Shown: positions 1 through 9,512, counted from the stretch's first letter. The stretch: DNA of 51,804 nt from Lacunisphaera sp. (GCA_029945445.1 JAQSCO010000049.1:1-51804), one strand, 5' to 3'. Notes: generated by a model from the sequence alone, not told the origin. Numbers and translations: made by a program.

Positions 1-80
1 CTCCGCCATTAACCGCAGATTGCTGACCACCCTGTAATTTCCCGCGGGGTTTGAGAAGAATTCCAGCGGGTTTGAGAAAA

Positions 81-482
81 TCAGCCTTCCGGCGGGGGTG
101 CCGAGGTCGGCCCGGCAGGGCTGTTTCCGGCCTCATGCATGACGGCGGCATGGTGCCTGCGGCGTAGGGCGTGGCGGGCCGCCAGGGCCGGGTGGATGCC
201 CTTGGCGACCAGCTCGGCCGTCTGGTGCTCGACCGGCGGAACCCAGCCTGGAGGCGCCCGGTGGGCGATCTCTTCGGCCGTGTGCCGGTGGGCCAGCTTA
301 CGGCCCTCGCCGTCATGCCGGATGAAGTGCTGGACGTCGCAGAGGGCCTGCCCGACCAGGATGGATTCGCCGGCCCGGACCTGCTTGCCCAGCAGGCTCT
401 CAGGGCAGCGGCCGCGGCGGATGATCTCGTGCCGGCCTTCGGCGTCGGCCGTGGCTTTATAGAGGGTGAAGGCTGTGCTCAT
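81..482 (-). CDS. Hypothetical protein downstream of phage tail-tip gene
   Basis: A 133-residue protein I do not recognise. Its ATG overlaps the stop codon of the upstream J-like tail gene as ATGA, so it is very likely translated as the last gene of the tail-tip operon visible here. The N-terminal half is mixed and could be a small folded domain; the C-terminal half is rich in His, Arg, Ala and Pro with no signal peptide or membrane segment. A short gene in this place often encodes a tail-fibre or tail-tip accessory protein, but that is position-based inference only. The 80 bases beyond its stop hold no gene; they contain the 12-mer gggtttgagaa twice, about 21 bases apart. Confidence 0.55.
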   Translation of the reverse strand: MSTAFTLYKATADAEGRHEIIRRGRCPESLLGKQVRAGESILVGQALCDVQHFIRHDGEGRKLAHRHTAEEIAHRAPPGWVPPVEHQTAELVAKGIHPALAARHALRRRHHAAVMHEAGNSPAGPTSAPPPEG

Positions 483-3454
483 TTCTTTGTGCTCAGGGCG
501 AGCATCTCCCGCTTGCTGAAATTGGTCGAGGAGCCGGAGCTGATCTGCGTCACCTCGAAGTCGTAGGTGTGCGTGCCGGCGCCGGGCGCATGGGACGTAT
601 AGAGGCAGTCGTGGTCGGCCCCGATGACCGGCGCCTTATACTGCACGACGTAGATTTCGCTGCCGTCGCATTTGAACCGGAACCAGTAGGTGTAATTGTC
701 CACCGGGTTGAACTGGAACGAGGCGAACAGCGCGACCGGCTCGCTGCCGACCACGTTGATGGTCACGGACTGCATCACCTGCGTGCCGCCCGAGCCGCTT
801 ACGGACTGCGAACCGCTCGTGCTGGCCGAGACCGGCACCGTGACCGCGTTGTCGCCGATCTTCAACGTCTCCACCGCCAAGTCAGCGATTTTGCCCGTCG
901 TGGCCGAGAGGTCCTGCAGGTGGCCTGTGCCGATCTCGGCCAGGGCGATTTTCGCGCCCGTGATCACGGCGTTGTCGATGTTGGCTGTGTTCGTGATGAT
1001 CAGGTTCGCGCCCACGGCGTAGGCCGTGATCGCGCCGGCCGCGATGGCGCCCGCCACGACGCTGTTCGCGACGAGGTCCGCGCCGTCCACCGTCCTGATC
1101 CACGCGCCGGCCGTGCCGTCGAAGCGGTATAGCTTCTTGTCGGTCGTCAGGAAGGCGAAGCGGCCGTCGAAGTTGCCGCTGACGGGCAGCGTGCCCACGA
1201 CCTCCACCATCGTCAGGCCGGCCACGATGTCGGAGAGCGTGATGCCCGCCCGCGTGGTCCCGCTGAAAGGCCCGGCCAGCTTCCGGCGGCCGTTCACGCC
1301 CTGCACCTCGATCCAGTAATAGGCCAGCGTGCTGGGCGGCAGGCCCGTGCGGAAGAACGCCGTCGTGCCGGGCGCGAAGACATACTGCGGCAGCGCCGGC
1401 CGCGTGGTCGTGGCCGACTCGTAGATGTAGACCTTGAGCAGCGGAATGTTCGTCGGGTTCGACCAGGTCAGGACCAGCAGGCCGAGGCCGGGCGTGACCG
1501 TGACGCCCGAGACCGGGTTCGGGTCGACGCCGTCGTCGGGCGACGTGCCTCCGTCCAGGGCGCCGCCGAACAAGGACGAGTTCGCGGGCAGCATGTTCAC
1601 CGACAGCTCCGGCACCGGCAGGCTGTCGTCCACCGCGTCCTGCGTGAAGCTCACGAGCCGGAAGTAAGCGACGCCGCCCAGCATGGCCGACAGCAGCGAA
1701 TGCCGCCACGGCACGATGTTCGCGCGCGGCACGATCCACACCACGGTCGTGGCGGCCGCCCAGGCCACGGCGGTGGTGCCGAGGCGGCCGCGCAGGATGG
1801 TGTAGTTGAACGTCGCGCCCGCCACGGCCGCGCGATCCACGATGGAGACGAACTCCATGACGGGATTGCCCGAGCCATCGATGGCGATGCGGCCGCTGCC
1901 GTCCAGCGTGGCGAGCAGCGCCAGCAGGACGTTGTCGCCAGCCTCGGTCGCGTTGCCGCCTGGCGTGTTCGACGCGAGCCCGGCGTCGGGCGCGCTGAGG
2001 CCGTCCGTCTCGGTGAACTGCGCCGCGGCCGCGCCGCTCGCGATGTCGGCCGCCAGCGTGGCACGCACCGCGAAGCCCGACTGCTGCCCGAGGTCCGCGT
2101 AGGCGCCGGCATGCGTCGAGCCGAAGTAGGCCTCGAAGCCCACGATCTTCGCGTCCGGTCTGGTCGCGAGCAGCGCGACGGCCGAAGGCCAGCCCCACGC
2201 GTTCGGCGGCAACGGCACGCCGAGATAATGCAGCAGCGGCGGCGACGACGTGGTCGGCGGTGTGGGCGGCGTCCAGACCGGCGTGTAGGCGTTCGCCGGC
2301 ACCAGGTTGTCCGTCACAATGGTGAGCGTCGCCTCGTCGGTGCGGTCCTGCTGCAGCTTCTCGATGCGGACGAGCTGCGAGAGCCCGGCGCCGCCCGGCT
2401 CGGGGTTGGTGTTGAGCCTGATCTTGTCGCCGACATTCATGCCGGCTACGAAAGGCTGGCGCACGTTGATCGTGGCCGTCGTCGGTGCGGTGCCGACGCG
2501 CCGGTTGTATTCCACGGCGTGCTTATGCGCCTGCGCGATGCGGGTGACGTGCTTGCGCTCGAGGCGCTGCTGGTCGTCCACCTGCCGGATCTGCGCGGCG
2601 CGCGCGTTCGGCACCAGGTGGCTGTTGTCCTGATATTCGTAGTCGCGGTCGACGAACGAGAGGAGGATCTCGGTCGGCACGTCGTTCCAGTCGCCGAGCG
2701 GGATGCTGGGCTTCTTCGTCCAGTGCCGCGAGTCGAGCACGGTGAGGCCGCCCGGATCGACGCCCCACTCGTAGATGTTGCAGGCCAGCTTGCCGGCGTT
2801 GGTCCAGCGGCAGAATCCGTTGAACGGGTCCATCAACGCGCGCGCGATGTCGCGGAGGGCGCTCTGCTCAGTCACGAGCGGCGAGCAGAAGGTGTAGTCC
2901 TTGTGCGCCTGGTCCTGCGCGCACCAGTGTGCGGCCGCGAGCCAGCTGGCGGCATCGAGCTGCGCCACGTCGACGGAGCCGCCGCGCTCGTCCAGGAGGA
3001 TCTCCGCCCACGCCGCGATGGGGTTGATCTGGTCGTCGTCCACCACGTTGTCGATGGCCGCCACGATGGCCGTCGAGACGCGCGGCTTGCGGCCACCGAT
3101 GATCTGGATGTTCGGCGCCGTGCCGGAGTCCTGGCCAAAGAAGATGCCCGAGGCCACCAGCAGCGCCGTGCCCTTGTAGGGCGGATGCCCGGCGAGCGCG
3201 GCGTCGGCCGGCTGCGTCTCAGTGCCGCGATAGATTTTCAGGTAGCCGCCGGGCGCGAGCAGCGTCGGGTCGAGGATCGAGCCGGTGAGGTCCGTCACGT
3301 CGGTCGTCAGCGTGAGGCTGCCCTGGAAGATGTAATTGCCGTTCAGGATCACGGCCTTGATCCAGTCGAGCGGACCCCAGCAGATCGCTCCGGCGAGCGT
3401 GCCGTAGTAGTTTTTGCTTTGTGCGGCCGCGCCGCCTTTTCCGCCGGAGGACAT
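479..3454 (-). CDS. Phage tail tip / host-specificity protein J-like
   Basis: A 991-residue protein with the architecture of siphophage central tail-tip (J-like) proteins. The first ~400 residues carry the tail-hub-like region, including the conserved-looking stretch VTEQSALRDIARAL and a basic segment ending in NVRQPF near residue 350. A fibronectin-III-like domain follows around residues 670-760 (VSGVTVTPGLGLLVLTW), then an Ala/Gly/Ile-rich fibre segment with repeats of the type NSVVAGAIAAGAIT and a beta-rich end. It would form the tip of the tail and contact the host receptor. It follows the NlpC/P60-like and 61-residue genes, the usual tail-tip order. The start ATG gives MSSGGKGG. No frameshift is visible, so this part of the prophage looks intact. 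Confidence 0.85.
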   Translation of the reverse strand: MSSGGKGGAAAQSKNYYGTLAGAICWGPLDWIKAVILNGNYIFQGSLTLTTDVTDLTGSILDPTLLAPGGYLKIYRGTETQPADAALAGHPPYKGTALLVASGIFFGQDSGTAPNIQIIGGRKPRVSTAIVAAIDNVVDDDQINPIAAWAEILLDERGGSVDVAQLDAASWLAAAHWCAQDQAHKDYTFCSPLVTEQSALRDIARALMDPFNGFCRWTNAGKLACNIYEWGVDPGGLTVLDSRHWTKKPSIPLGDWNDVPTEILLSFVDRDYEYQDNSHLVPNARAAQIRQVDDQQRLERKHVTRIAQAHKHAVEYNRRVGTAPTTATINVRQPFVAGMNVGDKIRLNTNPEPGGAGLSQLVRIEKLQQDRTDEATLTIVTDNLVPANAYTPVWTPPTPPTTSSPPLLHYLGVPLPPNAWGWPSAVALLATRPDAKIVGFEAYFGSTHAGAYADLGQQSGFAVRATLAADIASGAAAAQFTETDGLSAPDAGLASNTPGGNATEAGDNVLLALLATLDGSGRIAIDGSGNPVMEFVSIVDRAAVAGATFNYTILRGRLGTTAVAWAAATTVVWIVPRANIVPWRHSLLSAMLGGVAYFRLVSFTQDAVDDSLPVPELSVNMLPANSSLFGGALDGGTSPDDGVDPNPVSGVTVTPGLGLLVLTWSNPTNIPLLKVYIYESATTTRPALPQYVFAPGTTAFFRTGLPPSTLAYYWIEVQGVNGRRKLAGPFSGTTRAGITLSDIVAGLTMVEVVGTLPVSGNFDGRFAFLTTDKKLYRFDGTAGAWIRTVDGADLVANSVVAGAIAAGAITAYAVGANLIITNTANIDNAVITGAKIALAEIGTGHLQDLSATTGKIADLAVETLKIGDNAVTVPVSASTSGSQSVSGSGGTQVMQSVTINVVGSEPVALFASFQFNPVDNYTYWFRFKCDGSEIYVVQYKAPVIGADHDCLYTSHAPGAGTHTYDFEVTQISSGSSTNFSKREMLALSTKK

Positions 3455-3457
3455 GGC

Positions 3458-3643
3458 TTAGGATTTCTTGCCGGCGCCCTTCACCTGCTGGGTCACCTGG
3501 TTGAGGGCGGGCGTGATCCAGCGCACGGCGATCAGCCGCGTGCCGGCGAGATAAGGCAGCGGCACCGCCTGCTGGTTGCTGGCGACGTTCTCCTTCTGGA
3601 ACGGGAGCAGCGCCTGCTTGACGGGGGTTTTATTGTGGCTCAC
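3458..3643 (-). CDS. Small phage tail-tip linker protein (61 aa)
   Basis: I place the start at a GTG whose first bases overlap the stop codon of the upstream peptidase gene (GTGA), with a GGAG ribosome-binding site a few bases before it. Extending further upstream only reads through the peptidase gene in a wrong frame. The 61-residue product is basic and begins MSHNKTPVKQALLPF. Small proteins of this size commonly sit between the NlpC/P60 peptidase and the J protein in tail modules of this type; the function is unknown. It is only three bases from the J-like gene, so the genes are translated together. Confidence 0.6.
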   Translation of the reverse strand: MSHNKTPVKQALLPFQKENVASNQQAVPLPYLAGTRLIAVRWITPALNQVTQQVKGAGKKS

Positions 3644-4044
3644 GCGAGCCTCCAGATTGAGTCGATGCGCTTCGCCCAGGGCGTCGGGATGCACGGCGCG
3701 ATCTGCACGCCATGCTCGCCGAATACATGCACCATGCGGCCCTCGCCCAGCAGGATCGCGACATGGTGCGGCGTGTGCCCGAGGCGGAACACCAGCAGAT
3801 CGCCCGGCTGGGCCGGCGCGTCGACCAGCGCGAACTGCGGGCTCTCCTCGAGCCATTCGCGGATGAGGCTGCGGCCTTGCGAGCGCGACCAGTCGCGCGG
3901 CCCGTTGGGAATCTCGAGGTCGGCCGGCAGCAGCGCGGCCGCCTTGTAGAGATCGGACATCGCGAACTGGCAGCGCATTTCCTTGCGGCCGATGGCGGCG
4001 GTCGCGGCTTCCTCGAGCATGAGCAGCTGGGCGGGTGTGATCAT
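3640..4044 (-). CDS. Phage tail NlpC/P60-like cell-wall peptidase
   Basis: A 134-residue protein that matches the small NlpC/P60-type peptidases of siphophage and gene-transfer-agent tail modules. A candidate catalytic Cys lies in RCQFAMSDLY near residue 25, and the His segment is HHVAILLGEGRMVHVF near residues 92-108, preceded by PGDLLVFRLG. It would cut peptidoglycan as the tail tip crosses the envelope. The start is an ATG overlapping the stop of the DUF2163 gene (ATGA). A much longer open frame of 927 codons covers this gene and reaches up to 6423, but that joins an exporter fragment through out-of-frame phage sequence and is not a real protein. Confidence 0.75.
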   Translation of the reverse strand: MITPAQLLMLEEAATAAIGRKEMRCQFAMSDLYKAAALLPADLEIPNGPRDWSRSQGRSLIREWLEESPQFALVDAPAQPGDLLVFRLGHTPHHVAILLGEGRMVHVFGEHGVQIAPCIPTPWAKRIDSIWRLA

Positions 4045-4905
4045 TTCTTGGCGGCGGTGGTATTGCGCTGCGGGATGACGAAGCTCGGGCTCACCGCCGG
4101 CATGAACTGGAAGCCGCGGAAGTTGTCGCCGTTGGCCAACTTCGCGGCGCACGTCGCAAAGGTCCGGTCGCAGCCGGGCACGGCCGTGACGGCGTTGCCC
4201 GCGATCAGGGCGCTCGGCCGATCCAGCGTGAGCACGACATGGCCGCCGCCGTCGATGGCCGTGCTGGTGAGCACGCCCTCGCGCAGCGGCAGGCCGCCCG
4301 CGGTCCAGCCCATCCAGCCGAGGGCGAACCAGTCGGCCGCGGCGAAGCCCGCCGGCAGGCCGCCACCGTTCGCGCGCGTGATCGTGCCGATGGTGACCAC
4401 GTTGCCGGCGACGGCCGTGATCACGGCGTTGAAGATCCAGTCGGCCAGCGCGAGGCCGCAGCGCGGCTTGAAGAGCATCGTGCCGCAGGTCTTGCCCATC
4501 ACCTGCCGCGGCGCCGAGCGGGCGAAGAGGGCGTTTGCTCCGAGCGCCTTCTGTCGCACGCTCGGGCCGTCGAGCTGCGGTGTCTTCAGCTCGCCCTTCC
4601 AGACCTGGCGGAAATTGGAGAAGGCGCCGGCGCCGTCCACGTCGGCGCGGAAGATCGTGATGAAGCCGCGCGCGGCGAGGTTGCCCGGCAGCCAGTTGTC
4701 CCACGGGCCGCCGGCAAAGTAACGGAACGACACCGTGCACGAGTCGTCCTCGAGGTCGACGGACTGCAGCAGCTTGTCGAAGTCGCAGGCGTTGTAGGTC
4801 CAGTCGATCAGGTTCGCGGTCGCACCGGCCTCCCAATTCGTCAGATACCAGGACTGCAGGGCGCCGTTGTAGTCGAGGTCGAGCTGGAAGAACCACGCCG
4901 CGCCC
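4041..4905 (-). pseudogene. Phage DUF2163 / BR0599 tail protein, 5' end missing
   Basis: About 288 codons of a phage DUF2163 protein, the tail-tip gene that normally precedes the NlpC/P60 peptidase. The C-terminal BR0599 signature is present (GCDRTFATCAAK, then NFRGFQFMP), and the middle has the family's LEDDSCTVSF-type segment. The phage-like reading begins abruptly around AAWFFQLDLDYNG at about 4895. Upstream of that the same frame is only a shadow of an exporter gene, and there is no in-frame start codon between the join and the conserved part. The first few dozen residues are therefore missing. See the junction finding for the two explanations, prophage-mediated deletion or assembly chimera. 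Confidence 0.75.
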
Positions 4906-6423
4906 GCCGCCCGCGGTGTGGAGCCAGGCTTCGAGTTTCGCCAAGGAGGCGCGCGCCGCCCCCACGCTGCGGCCATAGGTAAGATAGACCGTCCGGTCTG
5001 CATGCTCGCCGAAAAGGCCGCTGATGCGCGCATTCTCCCGCGTGAGTTCCGGGGAGGGAATTTCGAGTTCGCGGATATCGTCCTTCCATTTGAGCAGGGC
5101 CAGGCCGGGCAGCGCGGCGATCCAGCCGGCGAGGAGCAGCCAGCGCACGCCGCGGCGCGTTCCGAGGGACAACCCGGGACCGAGGCGGAACCCGCAGGCC
5201 GCGAGGAAGGGATCGCGCACCGTGGAAAAATAGATGACCGCCGCCGCCAGCGCGCCGACCAGGCCGGCCCCCACAAACACGCCGAGCTGGCGGATGAATG
5301 GCAGGTCCGAAAAGAGCAGCAGCGAAAAGCCGGCGACGGTGGTGAGGCAGCTCGCGAGCAGCGGCTTGGTCAGCCGGCGGACCTTCTCCCAATAGTCCTC
5401 CCCCGGCCACGCGGGCGGCTGCATGAAAAGATAGAAGCCGTAGTCGATGGCCACGCCGGTCAGCAGCGAGCCGATCACGAACACCATGATGTGCAGCCGC
5501 TCGAAGGCGAGGGTCGCGCCGACCCAGGCGCCGAGCACGGACAGCAGGACGACCGGGATCAGGTGCAGCCCGCGATGCACGCTCCGGATGAAAGTGAACG
5601 CCACCGCCAGCACGGCCGCGAGCGAGAACACGTTCAGCCAGGTCACCTCGCGCTCGATGCGCGCCCGGCTGGCGGCGGCGAAACGGTTCACCCCGGTGTC
5701 GGCGACGGCGAAGCCGGGATACTCCGCGCGCACCGCGGTCGCGGCCCGCGCGATCGCGGCAAACGCCGGCGCCTGTCCCGCCTCGCTGAGCGGCGAGGCG
5801 GCCAGCCGCGCCCAGACGAGCGTGGCGCCGGTCGCGGCGGATTGCCCCAAACCGTCCTTCAACCGGTCAACCGCACCCGGCATGAGCAGCAGCGGATCGG
5901 CCGGGATGATTTCCGAAAAAGCCAGGGCCCCCGGCGTGGTCAGGTAACGTCCGAGCGTCTCGGCCGTATCCCGCGCCAGCCACGCCGAAAAATCGGCGGG
6001 CGGGCCGCCGGTCGCGGCATACGCGGCGGCGCGCTCCTGCAGCCAGAGCGGGAAGAGCAACGTGAAGCGCTGGGCGAACAATGCGGCGCCCATCGCGTCC
6101 TGCGCCACGGTGTCGCCCATGACCAGCACCTGCGCGAAAGCCGGTTCGCGCCCCAGTTCGGTGGCGAAGCGCGCGGCCGCTCCCGCCGGCGCCGGCCGGC
6201 CGTCGGCCCCGGTCAACTCGAAGAGCATGGTGCGCGCCTCGGCCTGGCTCGCGAGCGAGCGGACCAGCGTCAGTTCCGGCGCCTGCTCATTGACCGGGAT
6301 GAGGTCGAGCACGTCGGTGGAAATCTTCCGCGCATAGTCGAGCCGCCAGAGCCAGCCGCCGCCCAGCAGCGCCGCGGCGGCGAGGACGCTCCAGCCCAGT
6401 CGTTGGCGGCGGCGGAAGGTCAT
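4905..6423 (-). pseudogene. MMPL/RND-family exporter, 3' part missing
   Basis: The N-terminal ~505 residues of an RND-superfamily (MMPL) exporter; full proteins of this type are usually about 750-850 residues. An N-terminal membrane anchor (VLAAAALLGGGWLW), a periplasmic loop of ~230 residues, and the first helix bundle with GSLLTGVAIDYGFYLFM are visible. Recognisable sequence stops after LAKLEAWLHT near 4915 and phage tail sequence takes over, out of frame. Such exporters sit in aryl-polyene and flexirubin clusters, where they are thought to move the lipid product outward. The start is three bases beyond the GT2-LolA gene, so it belongs to that operon. The missing second half would inactivate it. 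Confidence 0.85.
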
Positions 6424-6426
6424 GCG

Positions 6427-7830
6427 TCAGCGGAAGAACGTCTTCAGCTCCGCGGCGGTGAACGCCGCGGCCGGCCGCGGCGGCGCGATGGTGATTTCAA
6501 TCGCCTGCTTCGCCGTGCGGCGGATCTCGATGCGCCGGAGGGTGGCGGCCTCGCCGGCCACGTTGATCCGGCCCACGTTGCGGCGCGCCGCTTCCGTGCG
6601 CGGCACCAGGGTGAGCGCCCAGCTGGCCCCCTCGCGCTGGCCGTAAATCTCGAAGTCAACCTCCAGCGCCGCCAGGTCAAAGCGCACGATGTGCCGCAGG
6701 GCCGCGTTGGCCGCCGCCGCGCGCGGGTCGGCCGGAACCGTCTTTTCCCCGGCGGCCGCCCGCATGAGCAAGCCCTGTTCATCGAGGATGACCGTGCTCT
6801 CCGCGGGGGCCGTGTAGTGCAGGCTCAGGCCGCGCGTGGCGGACACGCGCACCTCGCCCTGCAATTCGACCGGCTCGCGCTTGAAGGGGAAAAAGCGGCG
6901 CTCGCTGAAATCGGCGACCGCGTCCGGGTGCTGCGTGAAGGCGCCGGCCAGTTCGCGCCAACCCGGTGCCGCGGGTGTCAGCCGGTGCGCCGGATCGACC
7001 GGCACGGCGGATTCGGCGGCGAGTCCGGCGGGCCCGCCCAGCAGGAGCAGCGCCAGCAGCAGCCCGAGCGCCGACCAGCGGAGCCGGCGGCGCAGCACGA
7101 CGGGCCAGCGCCAAAAGAGCAGCTCCGCGATGAGCCGGGTGTGCAGCCACACGAGCGTGGCGTTGTCCCGCAGGTAGTGAAAATGCGACACGCCGCCCTC
7201 GGCGCGGGAAAAATACCGGACCGGTGCCGCGAGGTTGTGCGCCGGCACGCCCGCCCAGACGAGTCGCACGCCCGCTTCCGTGTCGAAGTCGTAGCGCCGC
7301 CCGCCCCGGCGCGAACCCAGCACGGCGAGCAGCGGGGCGATCGGATAGACGCGAAAGCCAAACAACGGATCGGCGACCGCCGCGCCCAGCAGCTCGAAGT
7401 GCACGAGTCCGACGCTGAGTTTCCGGCCGTGCCGGCGCTCGGCCGGGATGTTCGCCGGGAAGACCGGCCGGCCCAGCACGAGGGCCCCGGGCCGGCTGTG
7501 CGAGGCGGCCATGAACTCCGCGATGCTGCCGGCGGGGTGCTGGCCGTCGGCATCCATCACGAGCGCGTGGGTGAAGCCGCCGGCCTGCACGGCCTGCATG
7601 CCCGCGAGCACGGCCGCGCCCTTGCCCACGTTGCGCGGCAGGAGCAGCACGCCGAGCGCGGGGTCGCGACCCGCCAGTTCGATCACGGCTTGCTCGCTGC
7701 CGTCGGTGCTGCCGTCGACCACGACCAGGACCGGCTGCCAGCGGCGCAACACCTCGACCACGACGTCCCGCAGTCGCGGACCGGTGTTGTAGGTTGGCAG
7801 CAGGACGACGTGGGTGGCGGAAGCGGTCAT
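6427..7830 (-). CDS. GT2 glycosyltransferase fused to LolA-like domain
   Basis: A 467-residue protein that joins two activities usually encoded separately in aryl-polyene-type clusters. Residues ~5-245 are a family-2 glycosyltransferase: VVLLPTYNTG, VVDGSTDGS, GKGAAVLAGM and the metal-binding VMDADGQHP. After an Arg-rich stretch and a hydrophobic segment at about 260-280 (LLLALLLLGGPAGLAAE) comes a LolA-like outer-membrane lipoprotein-carrier domain, with FSERRFFPF near residue 320 and LSLHYTAP. The membrane segment could anchor the LolA-like part in the periplasm. There is no stop or start signal at the junction that would argue for two proteins. The ATG overlaps the acyltransferase stop as ATGA. 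Confidence 0.8.
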   Translation of the reverse strand: MTASATHVVLLPTYNTGPRLRDVVVEVLRRWQPVLVVVDGSTDGSEQAVIELAGRDPALGVLLLPRNVGKGAAVLAGMQAVQAGGFTHALVMDADGQHPAGSIAEFMAASHSRPGALVLGRPVFPANIPAERRHGRKLSVGLVHFELLGAAVADPLFGFRVYPIAPLLAVLGSRRGGRRYDFDTEAGVRLVWAGVPAHNLAAPVRYFSRAEGGVSHFHYLRDNATLVWLHTRLIAELLFWRWPVVLRRRLRWSALGLLLALLLLGGPAGLAAESAVPVDPAHRLTPAAPGWRELAGAFTQHPDAVADFSERRFFPFKREPVELQGEVRVSATRGLSLHYTAPAESTVILDEQGLLMRAAAGEKTVPADPRAAAANAALRHIVRFDLAALEVDFEIYGQREGASWALTLVPRTEAARRNVGRINVAGEAATLRRIEIRRTAKQAIEITIAPPRPAAAFTAAELKTFFR

Positions 7831-8588
7831 GGGCGGTGAATGAAGGCGGCAGCGGGGAACGGCCCGCTGGGCGCGCGAAACCACGCCTCGATCTTGGCGG
7901 TCAATCCGGCCACGCTGTCGGCCGTGTCGGTGCGGATGAGCGGACCGCCGGTCACTTCCACATGCGCGGGGAAGCGCGGCAGCCGCCACCAGGCGCGGCC
8001 CTTGACGAGCAGATCGGAATCGGTGGTGATGCGCACGAGCTGGATCGGCGCCCGGGCGCGGCGGGCGATGAGCACGAAGCCGGGCTTGAAGGGCAGCGAT
8101 TCGCCGGGCGGCTGGCGCGTGCCCTCGGGAAACACGATCAGCGTGTGGCCGGCGGCGACCTTGTCGGCCGCGCACCGCACGAGCTCGTGGCCGCCGTCGC
8201 TGCCGAGGTAGCCCGCGCGGCGCGCGGCGGCGCCGAGCACGGGATTGCGGCGGATCGCGGGCTTGAAGATGCACAGCGCCACCGGCAGCCGCGCCAGCAG
8301 GCACGTGATGTCGATCAGCGACTGGTGGTTGGCCGCCAGCACCACTCCACCGCGCCGGCCGGCGCCGAAGCCGTGATAGCGCACATGCACCAGCCTGGTC
8401 AGCCCGCACCACCAGTGGAAAAACGCCAGGTGGCGGTGGATCAGCCGCTGGAAAAACTCCTCCGTCCTTTCCGTCGCGGGCAGCCAGCCGCACAGCCAGC
8501 TGAGCCCGCACAGCTCAAACCCGCCCGCCGCGAAGAGCAGCAGCGTGAAGTAGTAAACCGGATAGTAATAGAGCGCGCGGAGGGACAT
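7827..8588 (-). CDS. PlsC-like 1-acylglycerol-3-phosphate-type acyltransferase
   Basis: A 253-residue acyltransferase. The HX4D catalytic motif is NHQSLID near residue 87, and the substrate-binding motif FPEGTR is at about 154. A hydrophobic N-terminal segment (YFTLLLFAAGGFELCG) would hold it at the inner membrane. In this operon it probably transfers an acyl or polyene chain from the ACPs to a lipid or sugar acceptor; which one is not visible from sequence. It lies 15 bases downstream of the LABLAT acyltransferase gene and overlaps the GT2-LolA gene by four bases, so all are likely one transcript. Confidence 0.85.
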   Translation of the reverse strand: MSLRALYYYPVYYFTLLLFAAGGFELCGLSWLCGWLPATERTEEFFQRLIHRHLAFFHWWCGLTRLVHVRYHGFGAGRRGGVVLAANHQSLIDITCLLARLPVALCIFKPAIRRNPVLGAAARRAGYLGSDGGHELVRCAADKVAAGHTLIVFPEGTRQPPGESLPFKPGFVLIARRARAPIQLVRITTDSDLLVKGRAWWRLPRFPAHVEVTGGPLIRTDTADSVAGLTAKIEAWFRAPSGPFPAAAFIHRP

Positions 8589-8603
8589 GGGGGGAAGCCC
8601 GGC

Positions 8604-9512
8604 CTAGCGGGCGGCCGGCACCTCGGGATTGAGGGGGATGAAATTGAACCAGAGGTAGGGATGCTGGCGGACGAGCGCCTCGAGCTGGCCGAGCACGGCC
8701 TGGAAGTGCCGCCGGCCCGCCTGCGTGTTCGCCTCGCGGCCCGCCGCCGGCACCGGGGTGAAGACCGGCGACGCAAACACGCGGAGCTCGGCCCGCCCCT
8801 GCTCCGCCACCGCCGTGCAGAACACCACCGGGCGCTCGAACAGGATCGCAAGGTGGTAGATGGTGAAGGGAAACTGCCGGCGCGCCCCGAGGAAGTCGAA
8901 CGGCTCGGCCTTCGCGCTGAACTCGAGCCGGTCGCATTTCAACGCGAGCGAGTCCCCGGCCTCGAGCGCAGCCTTCAGGTCGAAGAGCAGGTTCACCGGG
9001 TCGTTGACCCAGAGAAAGGAAACCTGCCGGCCGAACCGCTCGCCCAGCAGGCGCGTCTCGCCGGAGTTGCCCACGCGGAGGCGGATGATGGAAACCCGCC
9101 GGCCGCGCTCGCCCAGCAGGTAGCCGAGCAGGTCGGAGCCGCCGAAGTGAAACGAGCCGAAAAGCGCGGGCCGGTCCGAGCGCACGAGCGCCTCGAACGC
9201 CGCCTCGTTCTCCGGCGCCAGCGTGCAGCGCACCGGCGCCCCGCGGCCGACCCGCAGCTCGGTCATCAGGAATTCCGCCAGGGCGAAGAAATGCCGCCAG
9301 ACCTCGACGAGCGCCGCGGGCCGGCCGAGGACGACGGCCAGGTATTCCCGCGAATACGCCCGCTGCGCCGGCATGACCCCGAGCGCGACCCACGTGCCGG
9401 CCATCAGCACCGGCCGGAAAACCCACCGCGGCCACCAGCGCTCCGCCCACAGCAGGAAGCCGTAGCCCCAGCTCGGACCGGGATTGCGCCGGAGGGTGGT
9501 CGTGGGGCTCAT
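8604..9512 (-). CDS. LpxL/HtrB-type (LABLAT) lysophospholipid acyltransferase
   Basis: A 302-residue protein of the lipid-A acyltransferase family, which includes enzymes in flexirubin and aryl-polyene clusters. It has an N-terminal membrane-near segment (LMAGTWVALGVMPAQ), the block LFGSFHFGGSDLLGYLL in place of the usual HX4D region, and a C-terminal LWFNFIPLNP typical of the family. The His-x-Gly-x-Ser-Asp arrangement keeps a His and Asp with the right spacing. The start ATG overlaps the stop of the ketosynthase-like gene (ATGA). It is expected to acylate a membrane-bound acceptor with the polyketide product. Confidence 0.8.
   Translation of the reverse strand: MSPTTTLRRNPGPSWGYGFLLWAERWWPRWVFRPVLMAGTWVALGVMPAQRAYSREYLAVVLGRPAALVEVWRHFFALAEFLMTELRVGRGAPVRCTLAPENEAAFEALVRSDRPALFGSFHFGGSDLLGYLLGERGRRVSIIRLRVGNSGETRLLGERFGRQVSFLWVNDPVNLLFDLKAALEAGDSLALKCDRLEFSAKAEPFDFLGARRQFPFTIYHLAILFERPVVFCTAVAEQGRAELRVFASPVFTPVPAAGREANTQAGRRHFQAVLGQLEALVRQHPYLWFNFIPLNPEVPAAR

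Noticed and set aside
569..3949. Long plus-strand open frames opposite the phage and sugar genes
   Set aside because: They are Arg/Ala/Gly-rich antisense shadows typical of high-GC DNA, without domain similarity, and the opposite strand holds recognised genes.
3640..6423. A 927-codon open frame reaching from the exporter start to the phage peptidase end
   Set aside because: The middle part is out of frame with the DUF2163 tail gene and has no family similarity; the long frame is an effect of high GC content across a broken junction.
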